Positions 1 to 11,220 of a DNA stretch of 64,000 nucleotides are shown piece after piece. The stretch is taken from the NCBI RefSeq assembly GCF_048544455.1, contig NC_133538.1:452923311-452987310 (forward strand), given 5' to 3'. A program made the position numbers and the translations under genes. The notes beneath the pieces were generated by a model, which had not been told where the DNA came from, ran no database searches, and saw only the letters and a program-made list of their open reading frames with translations. The DNA comes from Silene latifolia (lineage: Eukaryota > Streptophyta > Magnoliopsida > Caryophyllales > Caryophyllaceae). How positions within the stretch are numbered: position 1 is the first letter of the stretch; each line of letters starts with the position of its first letter.

Positions 1-20
1 AAAATCATACTAATATATAC

Positions 21-744
21 TTACTCAAGGACCACTTTCATCTCAACCGAATGAAGCAAAACATAGCGGTGTGCTTGTTTTAAGCTTTTGTCATCTAAGC
101 GTACTTTTTCTATCACTCCAATCACTCTACCACCAGATTGGTACAGGTAGCAATCCATGTCTTGAATAACATCGTCATTTCTCTTAGATCTGTTATAGAT
201 GGTCTCAACACTTTCAAGATATCTTGAACAAAACGTAATAGTCTCCTCCAATATGTACCCCTCAGCAATCGATCCCTCTGGTTGGGATTTGTTTCTCACA
301 TATGATTTCAAATGAGCTAAATACCTTTAGAAAAATAAATTATTATTGAGTAATATATTGAAAAATAACTAGCTAAACAACAGTCCAGGTTTTTAGGTTT
401 TTAGATATGTACCTTTCTATCGGATACATCCATCTATACTGGACAGGTCCACCAAGCTTCACCTCCTCTACTAAGTGTATTAACAAATGAACCATGATAG
501 TGAAAAAGGTTGGCAAAAACTCGATTTCCATTTGACAGAGTACAAGGATAATTTTTGATTGAAGAGCATTTAACTCGTTGGAATCAAGAGTTGGAGAACA
601 CAAAGATTTGAAAAAAGAAGACAAGTCCCCAAGCAAGTCGATAATTTTTGTGGACTTGGATGCTCTTAATGCTATGGGTAGGATATCTTGCATTAAAACA
701 TGATTGTCATGGCTCTTAAGATTAATTAGTCTTCGTTGTTTCAT
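21..744 (-). pseudogene. CACTA transposase, C-terminal DUF4218-type region, two exons
   Basis: This is the downstream part of the tnp2-family protein. The block 744-413 has the LKSHDxHVLMQ-type motif of DUF4218, and its end reads MYPIER before a GT donor. A likely 88-bp intron (412-325, GT..AG on the minus strand) joins it in frame to 324-21, which contains VRNKSQPEGSIAEGYILEE and CSRYL, the conserved stretch that follows DUF4218 in plant CACTA proteins. The reading frame is the same as the tnp2 block upstream, separated from it by one TGA just before 744 where an arginine (CGA) is usual. The protein continues beyond the window start. It would act in the nucleus on the transposon ends. The family assignment is firm; the copy is not functional as it stands. 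Confidence 0.8.
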
Positions 745-753
745 ATTAACGCA

Positions 754-2082
754 TCAAGAAATGTTTGACCCGTACCCATCCGGAACTCTAACTTTTTGCA
801 AGACTTTTAAAAATCTGTCTTTTTCCTCGCTGGACATGTAGTAGGAAGCTGGAGGCATGTATTTTCCCCCATTAGGCAAATCTTTAAGCCAAAGATGCCT
901 CTTTACACCCAACTTCTCAAGATCCTTTCGAGCATTCTCATCATCTCTACTCTTATCCATATCCAAAAGTGTACCTAATATATTGTCACACACATTCTTC
1001 TCAATGTGCATAACATCTAAATTATGTCTTAGAGGATTGTGCTCCCAGTAAGGCAACTTGAAAAACACACTCTTTTTGTTCCATAAATTATCATTATTGT
1101 CATCGTCACTGTTAATGAGGACATTAGTTGACTCGCCTACTTTTCTAGCTCTATTTTTCCTCTTTCGACGTTTTTTAGACTTGCCATAAATATAATCAAT
1201 CCCTTCTTGTTGTCTCAAAACATCAGACCCAGTAGCACAAATTGGAGCACTACCATACTCTGAAGTCCCATCAAACAAACTTCCTTGAGAACGATAAGTA
1301 TGGTCCTCATCTAACCATTGCCTATGTCCAACATAACAAATCTTACCCCCAAACCTACCAGAGTTTGTTGAATGAGTGCAACAAGGACAAGCATCATAGC
1401 CTATTGTACTCCATCCCGATAACATGCCATAAGCAGGAAAATCATTAATAGTGCTATGTAAAGATGCTCGTAATTTAAATTCTTTCCCCTCATAAGCATC
1501 AAAAGCATCAACCCCATTCCATAGCAATTCTAATTCATAAAGTAGGGGCTGCAAAAACACATCGATATCAATACCAGGACTGGATTTTCCAGGAATTATG
1601 CATAACAATATAAATGACGATGGTTTCATGCACAACCAAGGTGGCAAGTTGTAGGGTATTTGAATAACAGGCCATGTGCTGTACGTAGTATTCATCAAAC
1701 GATATGGATTAAACCCATCAGTAGCTAGTGCTAACCTAACACTGCGAGGATCAGATGCAAATTCAGGATAACGAGAATCAAATTGTTCCCAAGCTAAAGC
1801 ATCTGTCGGGTGTCTTAGTTTTCCATCTTTTACACGATCTTTATGATGCCATCTCATGTCTTCTGCTGTTTTTGGTGAGTTGTATATTCTTTCAAGCCTA
1901 GGAATGAGGGGAAAATATCTCATCACCTTAGCTCCTTCACCTTTCTTTGCTTTACCTTCACCAGTGCTTGTTTTCCATCTTGATGTGTGGCAAACATGAC
2001 ACTCCTCCTTTTCGGAAAATTCCCCCCCAATACAGCATGCAGTTACTTGGACATGCATGAATTTTTTCATATCCAAGGCCAA
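754..2082 (-). pseudogene. CACTA tnp2-family transposase core
   Basis: About 440 codons carry the tnp2 (Transposase_21) signature: the CHVCHTSRWK zinc-binding-like motif near the start, RLERIYNSPKTAEDMRWH, ALATDGFNPY, GYDACPCC, and LDVMHIEKNVCDNILGTLLDM near the end. It binds and cuts the ends of the CACTA element in cut-and-paste transposition. The true N-terminus is in another frame (1958-2839). The two frames meet in a run of seven C (2022-2028 on the plus strand), so a one-base length change in a homopolymer broke the gene. The block ends in a TGA at 754-756, in frame with the DUF4218 block. Identity is secure from the motif order; the gene is inactive. Confidence 0.9.
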
Positions 2083-2839
2083 AGTTATTAATTAACTTTT
2101 TCCCCTCGTAATAAGATGACGGGAATTCTTTGATTTGGGGAAATGCTTCGAGTAGAAGTTCAATTAATTTATTGAATGAATCATTAGACCAATGAAACAT
2201 ACACTTAATATGAAACAAGTGTAAAATAAAGGACAATTTTGAGAAAGTTTGACATCCTTCATAAAGTTCTTCATTTGCGGCCTCAAACAATCTTTTATAC
2301 TTTGCCTCTTCCTCAATGTTGTTTCCTTTTGATTGTTTATTAGATTCATTATGAGATTCATCATCATATAACTTATCAGAGCCATACTCATGATCATGAT
2401 CTGAATCATCATTATAACTACATCCCATAGATAGATCATCAATATCGCTATTTTTCATGTGTGAGTGAGGAAGTTCATCATTAACCCCTTTAGAAAAGTG
2501 TGAAACGTTAACCAAATTAGCTGCATCGAATAGACCACTCATATCATCACGACCTACAAATGATCCTTTACTAGTGCTACCAACATCAACACTAGTTATA
2601 TGATCAAGAACATCCCCTTTACCATGCCAAATCCAATTTGTATACTTTTGATAAAAGCCTTTGAACAAAATATGCCCCTCTACTTCACTAAGCGGCAACC
2701 AATAACGTAATTTGCAATTTTTACAAGGACACTTTGTTTTTCCTTCTACAAGACTTTCTTTAGCTATCGCAATAAATTTCAAACAACCATCTATGTAGTT
2801 CGAATGGTCATTTGGCAATGTAATCCAACTTGTATCCAT
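2030..2839 (-). pseudogene. CACTA transposase N-terminus (transposase-associated domain)
   Basis: The start at 2839 gives MDTSWITLPND, and the first 60 residues hold CPCKNCKLRYW, the cysteine motif of the plant transposase-associated domain that begins CACTA proteins. An acidic low-complexity stretch rich in D, S and N follows (about residues 130-170), then PSSYYEGKKLINNFGLGYEKIHACPSNC-like sequence, the standard lead-in to the tnp2 domain. The frame is lost at the C-homopolymer at 2022-2028, after which the tnp2 core continues in a different frame. Together with the two blocks to the left this was one transposase gene. Confidence 0.85.
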
Positions 2840-4641
2840 GTCTACACAAACAAAAAAAACCAGACACGCCCATATTGATTAAACATGTATAGCATTTTAA
2901 TACTCGTAGAAAAAAAAACATTTGCTAATGTCACAAGATAAATAACGACTAATCATGAAACTGTAAAAATAATAACGTTTTAAGTATTTTAATACTCATT
3001 GTATGTTTAAGTAGATAAAGAAGTGAACATGGCTTAATTAACTAGAGAAAATAGACATAAAACGAGAATCACCGAAGTTGATCACAAACAATAAAAACTC
3101 CAATAGGAAACTAAACAAAAGAAGAGAAGAGAAGAGAAGAGAAGAGAAGAGAAGAGAAGAGGAGATAATTATTTTATTTGTGGTACCTGATATCCAAAAA
3201 CAGATGAATCGGAAACTACGAATCGCAACCCTAAATTTTGCGAGCAATCAACAGCACACCTAAGATTCAAAATGTAAAAAAGTTATTACTAATAAAATAT
3301 TGGAGGGTCAGACTTCAAAGAAAAAAATTGATTCATAAATTGGATGTTGCCACTCATAAAAGAAAACAAAAATTACTAAAATTTCTCATGCCAGAAGTAT
3401 GATAAAAAACCTAGCAAGGAGAACTAATAAGCAAAATATTGGGGAAAAAGAAGGAAGAATCAGTAAAAAAAAAAAAGGAAGAAGAAGATGTAAACTGAGT
3501 AGGTAAGAGTTGAGCAAAACAACAAGTTAACGGAGTTTGATGTTAAACTTAGCTTAAGTCACATTTTGGAGATATTAATTAAGTTTAGGGGTATACCGGA
3601 TGATTCACAAAAAAGCGGAGTATATGGTAGAAAGTAAAAAAAAATGGAGGGAACATCGTAGAGAACCCAAAAATTATTCTCTGAACCAAACTTTAGCTGA
3701 AGCCGTATGAACTATCTTAGGGTGTAAGACAGTCTTAGTGTATAATTTGCGTCATCTTTTTCTATACTGGCAAGGTCAAAAATATATGTGAGGGCAATTG
3801 CTATACTGACACTTGCGATTAGAGTTACTGATATGTATGAATTTTGAAAGTGCAGCAAGTCTGATAGTGTGTGACATGATGAGAGATTGAAAAATTCAAC
3901 CTGCTCATTATATGATCAAGAAGTCAGACTCAAGTGGAATACCCCAGTGCATATACTCCCTCTCCATTCAGCACTCTCGGGTCATACAAAATAAAACTCC
4001 TAATCACTCCAATGGTCTTAGTATCATAAACTTATTCCACAAAAGATAAGTCATACAAAATAAAACTCCTAATCACTCTTCACAATAAACTCCTAACAAC
4101 CTTTCGCACTGAACTACTAAGTCCTAATGTCTTACACTGAACGCTTTCTCAATGAAACACAGCTAAAAGTCCATGAACAAAGAGAAGCTAATATTGAAGG
4201 ATATTTCACTTCTCTTCTTATCAAAAGCATTAGCTAAATTCTTGTCCTTTAAACACAGCATACACATTTGAAAGAACGAATGTCCAACAAAAAATTGGAT
4301 CACACGGATCATATATATTCAGGCCATTGTGGATTTGTAGTTAAATTCACGGTACCTCGTAAATACGGAACAAAACATACAGATCTGGAAACACATTACA
4401 AGGAGACCAAGAAATTTGAGCTATCTAAAATATGAGCAGAAATGAAATTAAAACCAAGCAGAAATCGCATGTTCTGAACAAAAACAAACATTTGGAGAGA
4501 AAAATTGAAAAGAAGAGAAAAGAATGATACATACCAAGTGACTGAATAGTCCCGAGCAGCAACTATCTGAATCTTATCAAGCACCAAACTATCTGAAATG
4601 GAAACCAATATAGTCAGTCAGTCCAGAATTCAGGATTGGAC
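2840..4641. other. CACTA leader, AT-rich, no gene recognised
   Basis: Upstream non-coding part of the CACTA element relative to its transposase. It contains a pentanucleotide microsatellite (3120-3161) and many short A-tracts. A possible minus-strand exon lies at about 4585-4533, bounded by a TTTCAG-like acceptor and a GTATGT-like donor. Nothing else coding is visible. Confidence 0.5.
3120..3161. repeat. (GAAGA)n microsatellite
   Basis: About eight tandem copies of a five-base purine unit. The open frames that cross it on both strands (lysine/arginine/glutamate-rich or serine/leucine/phenylalanine-rich) are products of the repeat and not genes. Confidence 0.9.
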
Positions 4642-5767
4642 ATGGCGGTGAAAATGAAGCAAGGACAGTTCATGGATTATGGAGGGAGGCCTATAGAAAA
4701 CTATGCTGCTAATGGTGCTGGTTCCTTGGAAGATGTTGTAACTTCAATGTTTCATATAGGCTCATCTTTAGTATCTCTGTATTCAACCTCAAAACATACA
4801 TAACGAATGGTGAATATTATAATTGATGAATGTCCGTGCTCACCGGTATGCTCTATTGATAATCAATGTCAGTATCATATGAGCTTATTTGCTCTCCACT
4901 TCTCTGTACTCCCAAGTAATCAGCTTGTTTAGCATGTCTTTTCATTGAAGAAATTATTTACTGTGAGATATGTACTATATGTACCACAAATGATATTGGT
5001 CATCTTTTCAAATAATATCTTGGTATTTGGGTGAATTTTGATGATAAGGGTGACCCTAAGCAGACCCTAACAAACACTGACCAGAATGTTAATGCTTCTT
5101 TGGCTTATAGCTGATGATACGTGTGAATTCTTTTTCCCTTACAGAGTGATGCAGACTACTGGTTGCTGTCGGATGCTGATGTTAGCATCAGTGAAATGTG
5201 GGGAACAGATTGTATCCTTCTGATGAATTATTTCTGTACTTATTTGCTCAATCTAATCGTTTGGCACCTTTGCCTAATAAAAGCACTATTTGTTTGACAC
5301 CCCCACGGTCCATCAACATTTTTATATCTTGTTTCTAATTTCCCTATTTTTATGGAGCGAAACACTCATATTAATCGCTAGTCTTTGGTCACGGATCATA
5401 ATGGAAAAAGAAAAAATACGAGACCACTTAGGTCACTACACTTACTAGGATATTGTTATTGTTGATCTGATTTATAATAAGGATAATTTGGAAACAACCT
5501 TCTTCTTGTACATATCTGACCCCTTTACCCTTTATCCTGCCTATTATAAGAGGCCTTGAGACACTAATAGGATAGCGTTATTTTTGTTGTATATCTAATT
5601 TCCCTGGCTTCTTCGAACCAAGAAACTGTTTACCTTGATTCCGCACAGTGGCAGTTGAGTGGAATGAACTCGAGACGGTTCATGAAGACTATGTTATGGT
5701 TAATGTCAATGAACTTGAACCAAAAAGCCCAAGTGCCACAGAAGCACCAACCGCAGACAGCCGATAG
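4642..5767 (+). pseudogene. Probable captured host-gene fragment, three exons, inside the CACTA element
   Basis: Three plus-strand segments, opposite to the transposase, read as consecutive exons in one frame. Exon 1 is 4642-4770 (43 codons from an ATG, ending phase 0 at a GTATCT donor). Exon 2 is 5145-5211 (TTTTTCCCTTACAG acceptor, SDADYWLLSDADVSISEMW, GTATCC donor). Exon 3 is 5649-5767 (CCGCACAG acceptor, VEWNELETVHEDYVMV, ending in TAG). The two introns are 374 and 437 bp, phases match at both junctions, and there is no internal stop over about 105 codons. The composition resembles an ordinary plant cytosolic protein, not a transposon protein. I do not recognise the parent gene. CACTA elements are known to pick up host exons, which fits; a chance ORF set is possible but unlikely given three matching splice boundaries. 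Confidence 0.55.
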
Positions 5768-6489
5768 TTGACGGCCATGGAGTTGCAAGTGGGTCTCTCG
5801 TTCACGGCATTTGCTCAAATTTAATTGAGCCCCTTATTGTTACCCGATTCAGTCCAGGAACACAGCATAAAAGAGATCCTAAGGTTTAACTACTACTTTG
5901 AATCAAAAACTTACTATTCATGACTGATCAATGACCTGAATTAGGAAGAACGCCCATAGCCCTAACCCGATTATAACTTACTATTCATGACTGATCAATG
6001 ACCTGACTTATGACCCTAACAAACACTGACCAAACCCTAAGCAATAACATAATAATATTTCTTGATGATCAAAATTAGGAAGAACGCCCATAACCCGATT
6101 ATAAAGCAATTAAAATTACCAACAATAACATACAACGATTGAAAATGAATGAGAAACCGTACCTATGATATGCAATAAGCAGATTGTATCGTCTTTCTGC
6201 GGTGAAGAATTAGAATTGATTGGCAGCGTGAATCATCTTTGCCGGTGATTGAACGGAAATTTGCTGATGAAATCCAGAATTTTGAAGGTTAGGGTTTCTT
6301 ATCGATTTTGAAGATGAAATGATGAAGTTGGCGGTGCGCGTGAATTAATTGGCGGGGGACGATTTATTTTAGTGAATTTAGAATTGCGCCATCAGCTAAT
6401 TTAGCCATAGATAAGGCGGTTTTCCAAAAATAAAATTTGGAGGGTTATTTACGGGTCCACGCTTTATAAAAGCATCAAAAGAAAAGTGT
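5768..6489. other. CACTA 5' region with a possible untranslated first exon
   Basis: No ORF is supported. A segment of about 60 bp containing CATGACTGATCAATGACCTGA is partly duplicated (about 5920-5945 and 5985-6006). On the minus strand 6340-6166 reads like a plant 5' untranslated exon: it contains AAACCCTAACC and ends at a CATAG/GTACGG donor-like site, so it may be the first exon of the transposase transcript. Confidence 0.35.
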
Positions 6490-6516
6490 CATTAGTGTAA
6501 GGGATTTGTAGTAGTG
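6490..6516 (-). repeat. CACTA terminal inverted repeat (5' end of the transposon)
   Basis: The reverse complement begins CACTACTACAAATCCC and continues with a CACTAATGACAC-like segment. This matches the CACTA-superfamily end and fixes the border of the element. The opposite terminal repeat is outside the window. Confidence 0.8.
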
Positions 6517-6663
6517 TTATTAGTTTTATTCAAGAAATTCAGTTTTATTCTTTTGTCTTAAATTCAATTTCAATTATGTCAATCTCATTCCTTACCTTCA
6601 ATTTCGCAATTGTTATAGTTTTAATCATGCATAGCTAATTTTATTGATTGGGAACGAGGTGAG

Positions 6664-7929
6664 TGTTGGAATATGTGTCCTCCGACAATAATGCGATCAC
6701 GACTGTTGATCATGATGATCACATGTTTAAATCTCATTATAAAGAATACAATTGGGAAGTAATATTTTTACTGTCAACTGATCAACATACATCGGTAATG
6801 ATTGGTTGACTAGAGTTTGACAATACTGTCGTGCGACGGTGGTGATCAGTTGATCCCCTAGGTCATACCTATAGGGCAACACTCTTAATTGATCATTTAA
6901 TTAATCGTATAATGTTACGAGTTAATTGAATTACTTGAAAATTGACGGACGATTTTGGAAGTAAAATTTACGTATCACATTGAAATTGATTAAAATGAGA
7001 TACGGTCTGAGTAATCGAATTGTATCATTACTCAGATGAAATTATTGTTTAAGGAAACAATTAAATTTGAATGAATTATTATAAATACGATTTATAAATT
7101 GGTAAATTATTTTGGTACAAGTAATTATGAATTACTAGGTCGATTTTTGCATATGACGTATTTTTATTAATACGTTGATTTTTAATATGTTAAAAAAAAC
7201 TACATAACAAATTTATGTTACATATGACATGTGACAAATTGATAAATTGACAAAAATAATATGGAATCCATATTATCCAATGTGCCGAAAATTGGAGGAG
7301 TATTAAGCTAATATTATGTTGATTGTATTAGTGGAAGGCATGATGATTACCTACTTATCTAGCCATGCAACCCTATTATGCATTGTGAAGACAAATAATT
7401 GCATGCATTGGCTCCCTCCCATGCCCCCCTTCCACCCGGTTTTGTGAGGAAAAACCACTTGGTTTTTCCTCTTACTTCACCTAATATACACAAAATGTTT
7501 TGTGTTTTTATCATTCATTCATTATTCATCTAAACTTTGAGTTTTAGAAAGAGAAATAAAAATTTCCTTCTTCCTCCTCTCCAAACCGAAAATATTAAGT
7601 GTCTTATAATATTTTTGGGTCAATTTCATACAAGATTAATATTGTACTAGTAACTATAATATTAATTTTAATTAAGAGTAAGCTTTGGGTATAAATCCTT
7701 GGGAGAGATCCTACACTTGGGTCTTAGTTCATCCAAAAGGGAAAGCTCAAGAACAAGAGAGAAAGGTGATCTCTCTTGTGCCCATTAAACCGAAAATCAC
7801 AATGTAAGAACAATGTTTCTTCCTTATTTTGTTTTAATGTTTGCATGCATAAGATCAATCATTAATTTTATGACAAATTAAATTAAAAAATATATGAATA
7901 TGTAAGTATATAGATCTACTTATCCTTCA
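6664..7929 (+). repeat. COP-1 left (5') LTR
   Basis: Begins TGTTGG, ends TTCA, and is nearly identical along its whole length to 14177-15442. Flanked on the left by GTGAG. Confidence 0.93.
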
Positions 7930-7948
7930 ATCGGTATCAAGAGCCATG
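7930..7948 (+). other. COP-1 primer binding site (tRNA-iMet-like)
   Basis: ATCGGTATCAAGAGCCATGG directly follows the LTR and resembles the TGGTATCAGAGC complement of initiator methionine tRNA with small changes. Confidence 0.65.
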
Positions 7949-10194
7949 GTTGTTTGCATGCAAATCGGTTAAAAGTTTTTCCGAGTTATAAAGATTAACA
8001 TATAAAACTTGTAAAGTTTGTGTTATTATGATATACCACGAAATTTATTCATGCATGTTAAAATTTCTGGTCCTAAAATGTTTTAGGATATTTTGGTTAA
8101 ATTTACGGATTTTTATTGTTCATATTATACAATAATGGCATTTAAATGTGATTTTATGAGTAAAAATGTCATTTTCGGTCTAAAATTAGCTATACTTCGA
8201 ATTTTCCAGTGATTTTTGGATATGTTGTCACATATATTATTTTGAGATAACCTGTAAATTTTCATAATTTTTGGACTTGTTATGCTCGAAAAATGGATTT
8301 TTCATTATTAAATTCGGATTTAGGTGAAAAATAGGTTAATATGAGATAAATTTCGAATCTGGTCATAGAAATTTAGTATGTTGTCACATGCAATTTTACA
8401 AGATGTGTGTAAAATAATGGGCTATAATGAAGTTTTTTTGCATGATTTATGGATTTTTGAAGAAAAATAGCATAAATAGTGACATTATTAGTGAAAAATT
8501 AATAAAACATAATCTATGACTAAGGAAAAACGTTATATGTTGCATTTTATTATCTTTTTCAGATCTAAAATTGAAAACTTAATGAATATAATTTTTCCCA
8601 TGTTTTTATGATTATTTTATTAAAAACCGATAAACCGCAACATTGTTTTTCCGGAAAAATTTCGAAATTTGTAACCTAAGTTTTTGAACATTATGAGTGT
8701 CATGGTATTTTTCCAGAATGTTCATGAGTTTAAATTTCAAATTTCAAATTTATTTTAAATTTTATGATTTATTTGAAGTTTATAGCTTATTTTTGTAATT
8801 TTTAGTCCATTAATGAACAATTTTATAAATATGAGTTAATTATGGTCAAATTATTAGTGAAGACTAAATTTTGAGTCCTAAGAGGTTGGGGTAATTAACT
8901 TATGCATAAATATGAATTTATGTAATTTTTTGTGATTATAAAATGTTGAAATCACGCAAATCCGTAAAAACCGAGTAATATACGATATTGGCTAATTAAA
9001 GGCGATTTAGCATAAAATTGGGCATGTTCATACATATTATAATGCTGTATTTTCTTTATGATTGTCATAATTTTAATTTATGTAATTTTTGAATTATGTA
9101 ATTTTACTTAGTATGGCCTTAGATTTTAATTGGTATTTCCCGAAATTTATGGGAATATCGATTCGGTTGTAATTTTATTGTGATCTCGTATCACCGTTTT
9201 GTAATTTAATAGATTTATTTTATTTTAGTTAAAAATGTATAATAGGAAATTATGTAATTTATTATGTAATTTTATTCATTCCGGAGTTCCCAAAGACGGA
9301 TTTCTTCAAGAATGGCGATACATAAAGACGGTGTTACCTCGAGATGCGTGTCACAACCGAAGTTAAAGAGAGCAATGGAGTTGGTTTCCGAATATGTAAT
9401 AGTTAAATAGTTTTTCTATTTTAGGAAAGGCCATACTAGGATTTATTTATTTTATGCTTGCATTTTATTTTATGTCGCATGCATCGTTAAATCGCCATAA
9501 CTAAAACATGCATCTTCTTTCATCAAGTTAATTGACCGTGTCAATTAAAATTATCGTAGTTCACCTCTTTAGTTCACTTAAAACGTGATAGATAATGAAT
9601 TGACATGACCTCTCGCTAAAACAATCAATTGAGACATAGCCTTACCAAATAGTAGAAACCATGAAAACCTATTTCGCGAGGGAGTGCACTCGGCTACCCC
9701 GGGGTACAAACCTTGTTACGTAGGGGAAGTGGGTGATAAATGTCTATCCACCGAATTCATGTTGATAAGGGTTTCATCGGCTACCCCGTGCCTAAGTTAA
9801 TGTGGGTTTGGATAATGGACACATTTATTCGAAATTTGGATTGAACTCAACAAAAGTTATTGATAAGGGTTTCATCGGCTACCCCGTGCCCTTGTTGATG
9901 TGTTTTGGGCTATAGATAAACATTAGAGTAATTTTATCGACCAAGAGTTCTAAAAGTAGAATCGATTAAAAGGTTAATCCACCGAGTTATATTGATAAAG
10001 GTTTCATCGGCTACCCCGTGCCTAAGTTGATATGAATTTGGGTCTTGGAATCATTTATCTAGTTGGGTAGAGGTCACTAGAAAAATGCATAAAACTTGTT
10101 TAAATCATACATTTTTACGAGTATTATTATTAAAACGACATTTGTTTTACTCCTTCTATTTTGTTTTGTAGACCACTTCTTTTTCTCATAACAA
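7949..10194 (+). other. COP-1 untranslated leader, AT-rich, 2.2 kb
   Basis: No ORF of note. Unusually long for a copia leader. It contains the three spaced CGGCTACCCCGTGCC repeats near its 3' end and many TTATGTAATTTT-like segments. Leader length and lack of coding fit a non-autonomous element. Confidence 0.5.
9763..10022 (+). repeat. Three dispersed copies of a 30-bp leader repeat in COP-1
   Basis: Copies at 9763-9792, 9862-9890 and 9994-10022 share GATAAGGGTTTCATCGGCTA and continue CCCCGTGCC; a partial relative (CTCGGCTACCCCGGGGT) is near 9690. Spacing is about 99 and 132 bp. The short conserved block embedded in diverged sequence lies close upstream of gag. Confidence 0.75.
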
Positions 10195-11220
10195 ATGGCA
10201 ACACCAACACCAAACGCCACGCCTCTCGCTAATACTTCTTGGCTCCGATCCTTCATGGATTGATGTAAACTTGAAAAGAATGGGTCAAATTTCTCCGATT
10301 GGGATGCCCAACTCAAATTGGTCGCCCAAGGTGACGACAAGCTTCGTTACCTTACCGAGGCCTCTCCACCCGAACCTACTACTAGGTCGACCGCCGCCAC
10401 TAGGGAAGCATATGAGGCTTACCAAAAGGAGTCCGCCGCAATGAAAAATGTCTTGATATTTGCGATGGAGGCTGACCTCCAAAGGAGAGCCTTTAAAATG
10501 GGCAATGCTAATGAGATTTACTCCAAGCTTGTGACAATGTTTTCACAAACTCCGCGGATCGTCCAATATGAGGCGGCCGCGGCATTCTTTGATCTCGACT
10601 TCAAAGAGGGCCAAAAGGTTAGCCCTCATGTGCTCAAGCTTATGGAGCTTGTCGAGACCTTGAAAATTCAAAAGGTTAAAATCCCCAAAGAACTCATTGT
10701 AGATAGGTTTCTACACTCCTTGTCCAAAGTCAAAGCATATGTTCAATTCCGGGTGAATTTTAACATGCAAGACAAGGATGTGTCTCTTGAAGAATTGCAC
10801 AAGTTACTTGTGCAAGCCGAGAGGGACATGGGGTTAAATGTGAACCCACCAAAAGATGTGCTTAACATAAGCACTAAGAGTAAGGGGAAGTTCAAGAAGA
10901 ATGGGAGGAAGGGTAAGAAGCAAACTCCCACATTCACCAAAGCTAAGACTTGTGAAGCTTGCACTTCAAAAATCAAGAAGGGTCCTCTTGATAAATGCCA
11001 TTATTGTAATGGTATGGGACATTGGAAAAGAAATTGTTCCAAATACCTTGGTGATATTAAGGCTGGAAAGATTACTCCAGTAGGTAAATGACTATCCTTC
11101 TTTTATGTTTCTAATTCAACTATGGTATTATGATGCAAAGTTGTGATAATGTATCTCCCTTTTTATTTGTAAATAGAGCCTCCATCAAGCAAAGACAAGG
11201 GAAAGGAAAAGCAAGCATGA
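10195..11220 (+). pseudogene. COP-1 gag (copia-type) with a probable intron and one early stop
   Basis: ATG at 10195 gives MATPTPNATPLANTSWLRS, then a TGA at 10261-10263, then an open frame to 11091. The protein has NFSDWDAQLK, AMEADLQRRAF, YSKLVTMF and other UBN2/copia-gag features, and a single CCHC knuckle, CHYCNGMGHWKRNC, near the end. The frame stops at 11089-11091 just after a G/GTAAATG donor. If 11084-11176 (93 bp, AT-rich, ending TTTGTAAATAG) is spliced out, the frame continues in phase through PPSSKDKGKEKQ to a TGA at 11218-11220. GAG forms the particle that packages element RNA. The early TGA makes this copy defective unless it starts downstream. No pol frame follows. Confidence 0.75.

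Larger units (their letters stand above)
1..6516 (-). mobile_element. CACTA (En/Spm) DNA transposon, right part, transposase on minus strand
   Basis: The element runs in from the left of the window and ends at 6516. The end reads, on the minus strand, CACTACTACAAATCCC, the CACTA terminal signature; a subterminal stretch follows with short motifs typical of these elements. The next three bases, TTA (6517-6519), could be the 3-bp target duplication, but the partner copy is outside the window. Inside are an N-terminal transposase-associated domain, a tnp2-type transposase and a DUF4218 block, all minus strand and all broken, followed toward 6516 by 3.7 kb of leader that includes a probable captured gene fragment. 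The piece is inferred to have inserted into the left LTR of the Athila element ATH-1. Confidence 0.85.

Noticed and set aside
3038..3263. Two overlapping ORFs rich in K/R/E or S/L/F
   Set aside because: Both cross the (GAAGA)n microsatellite.
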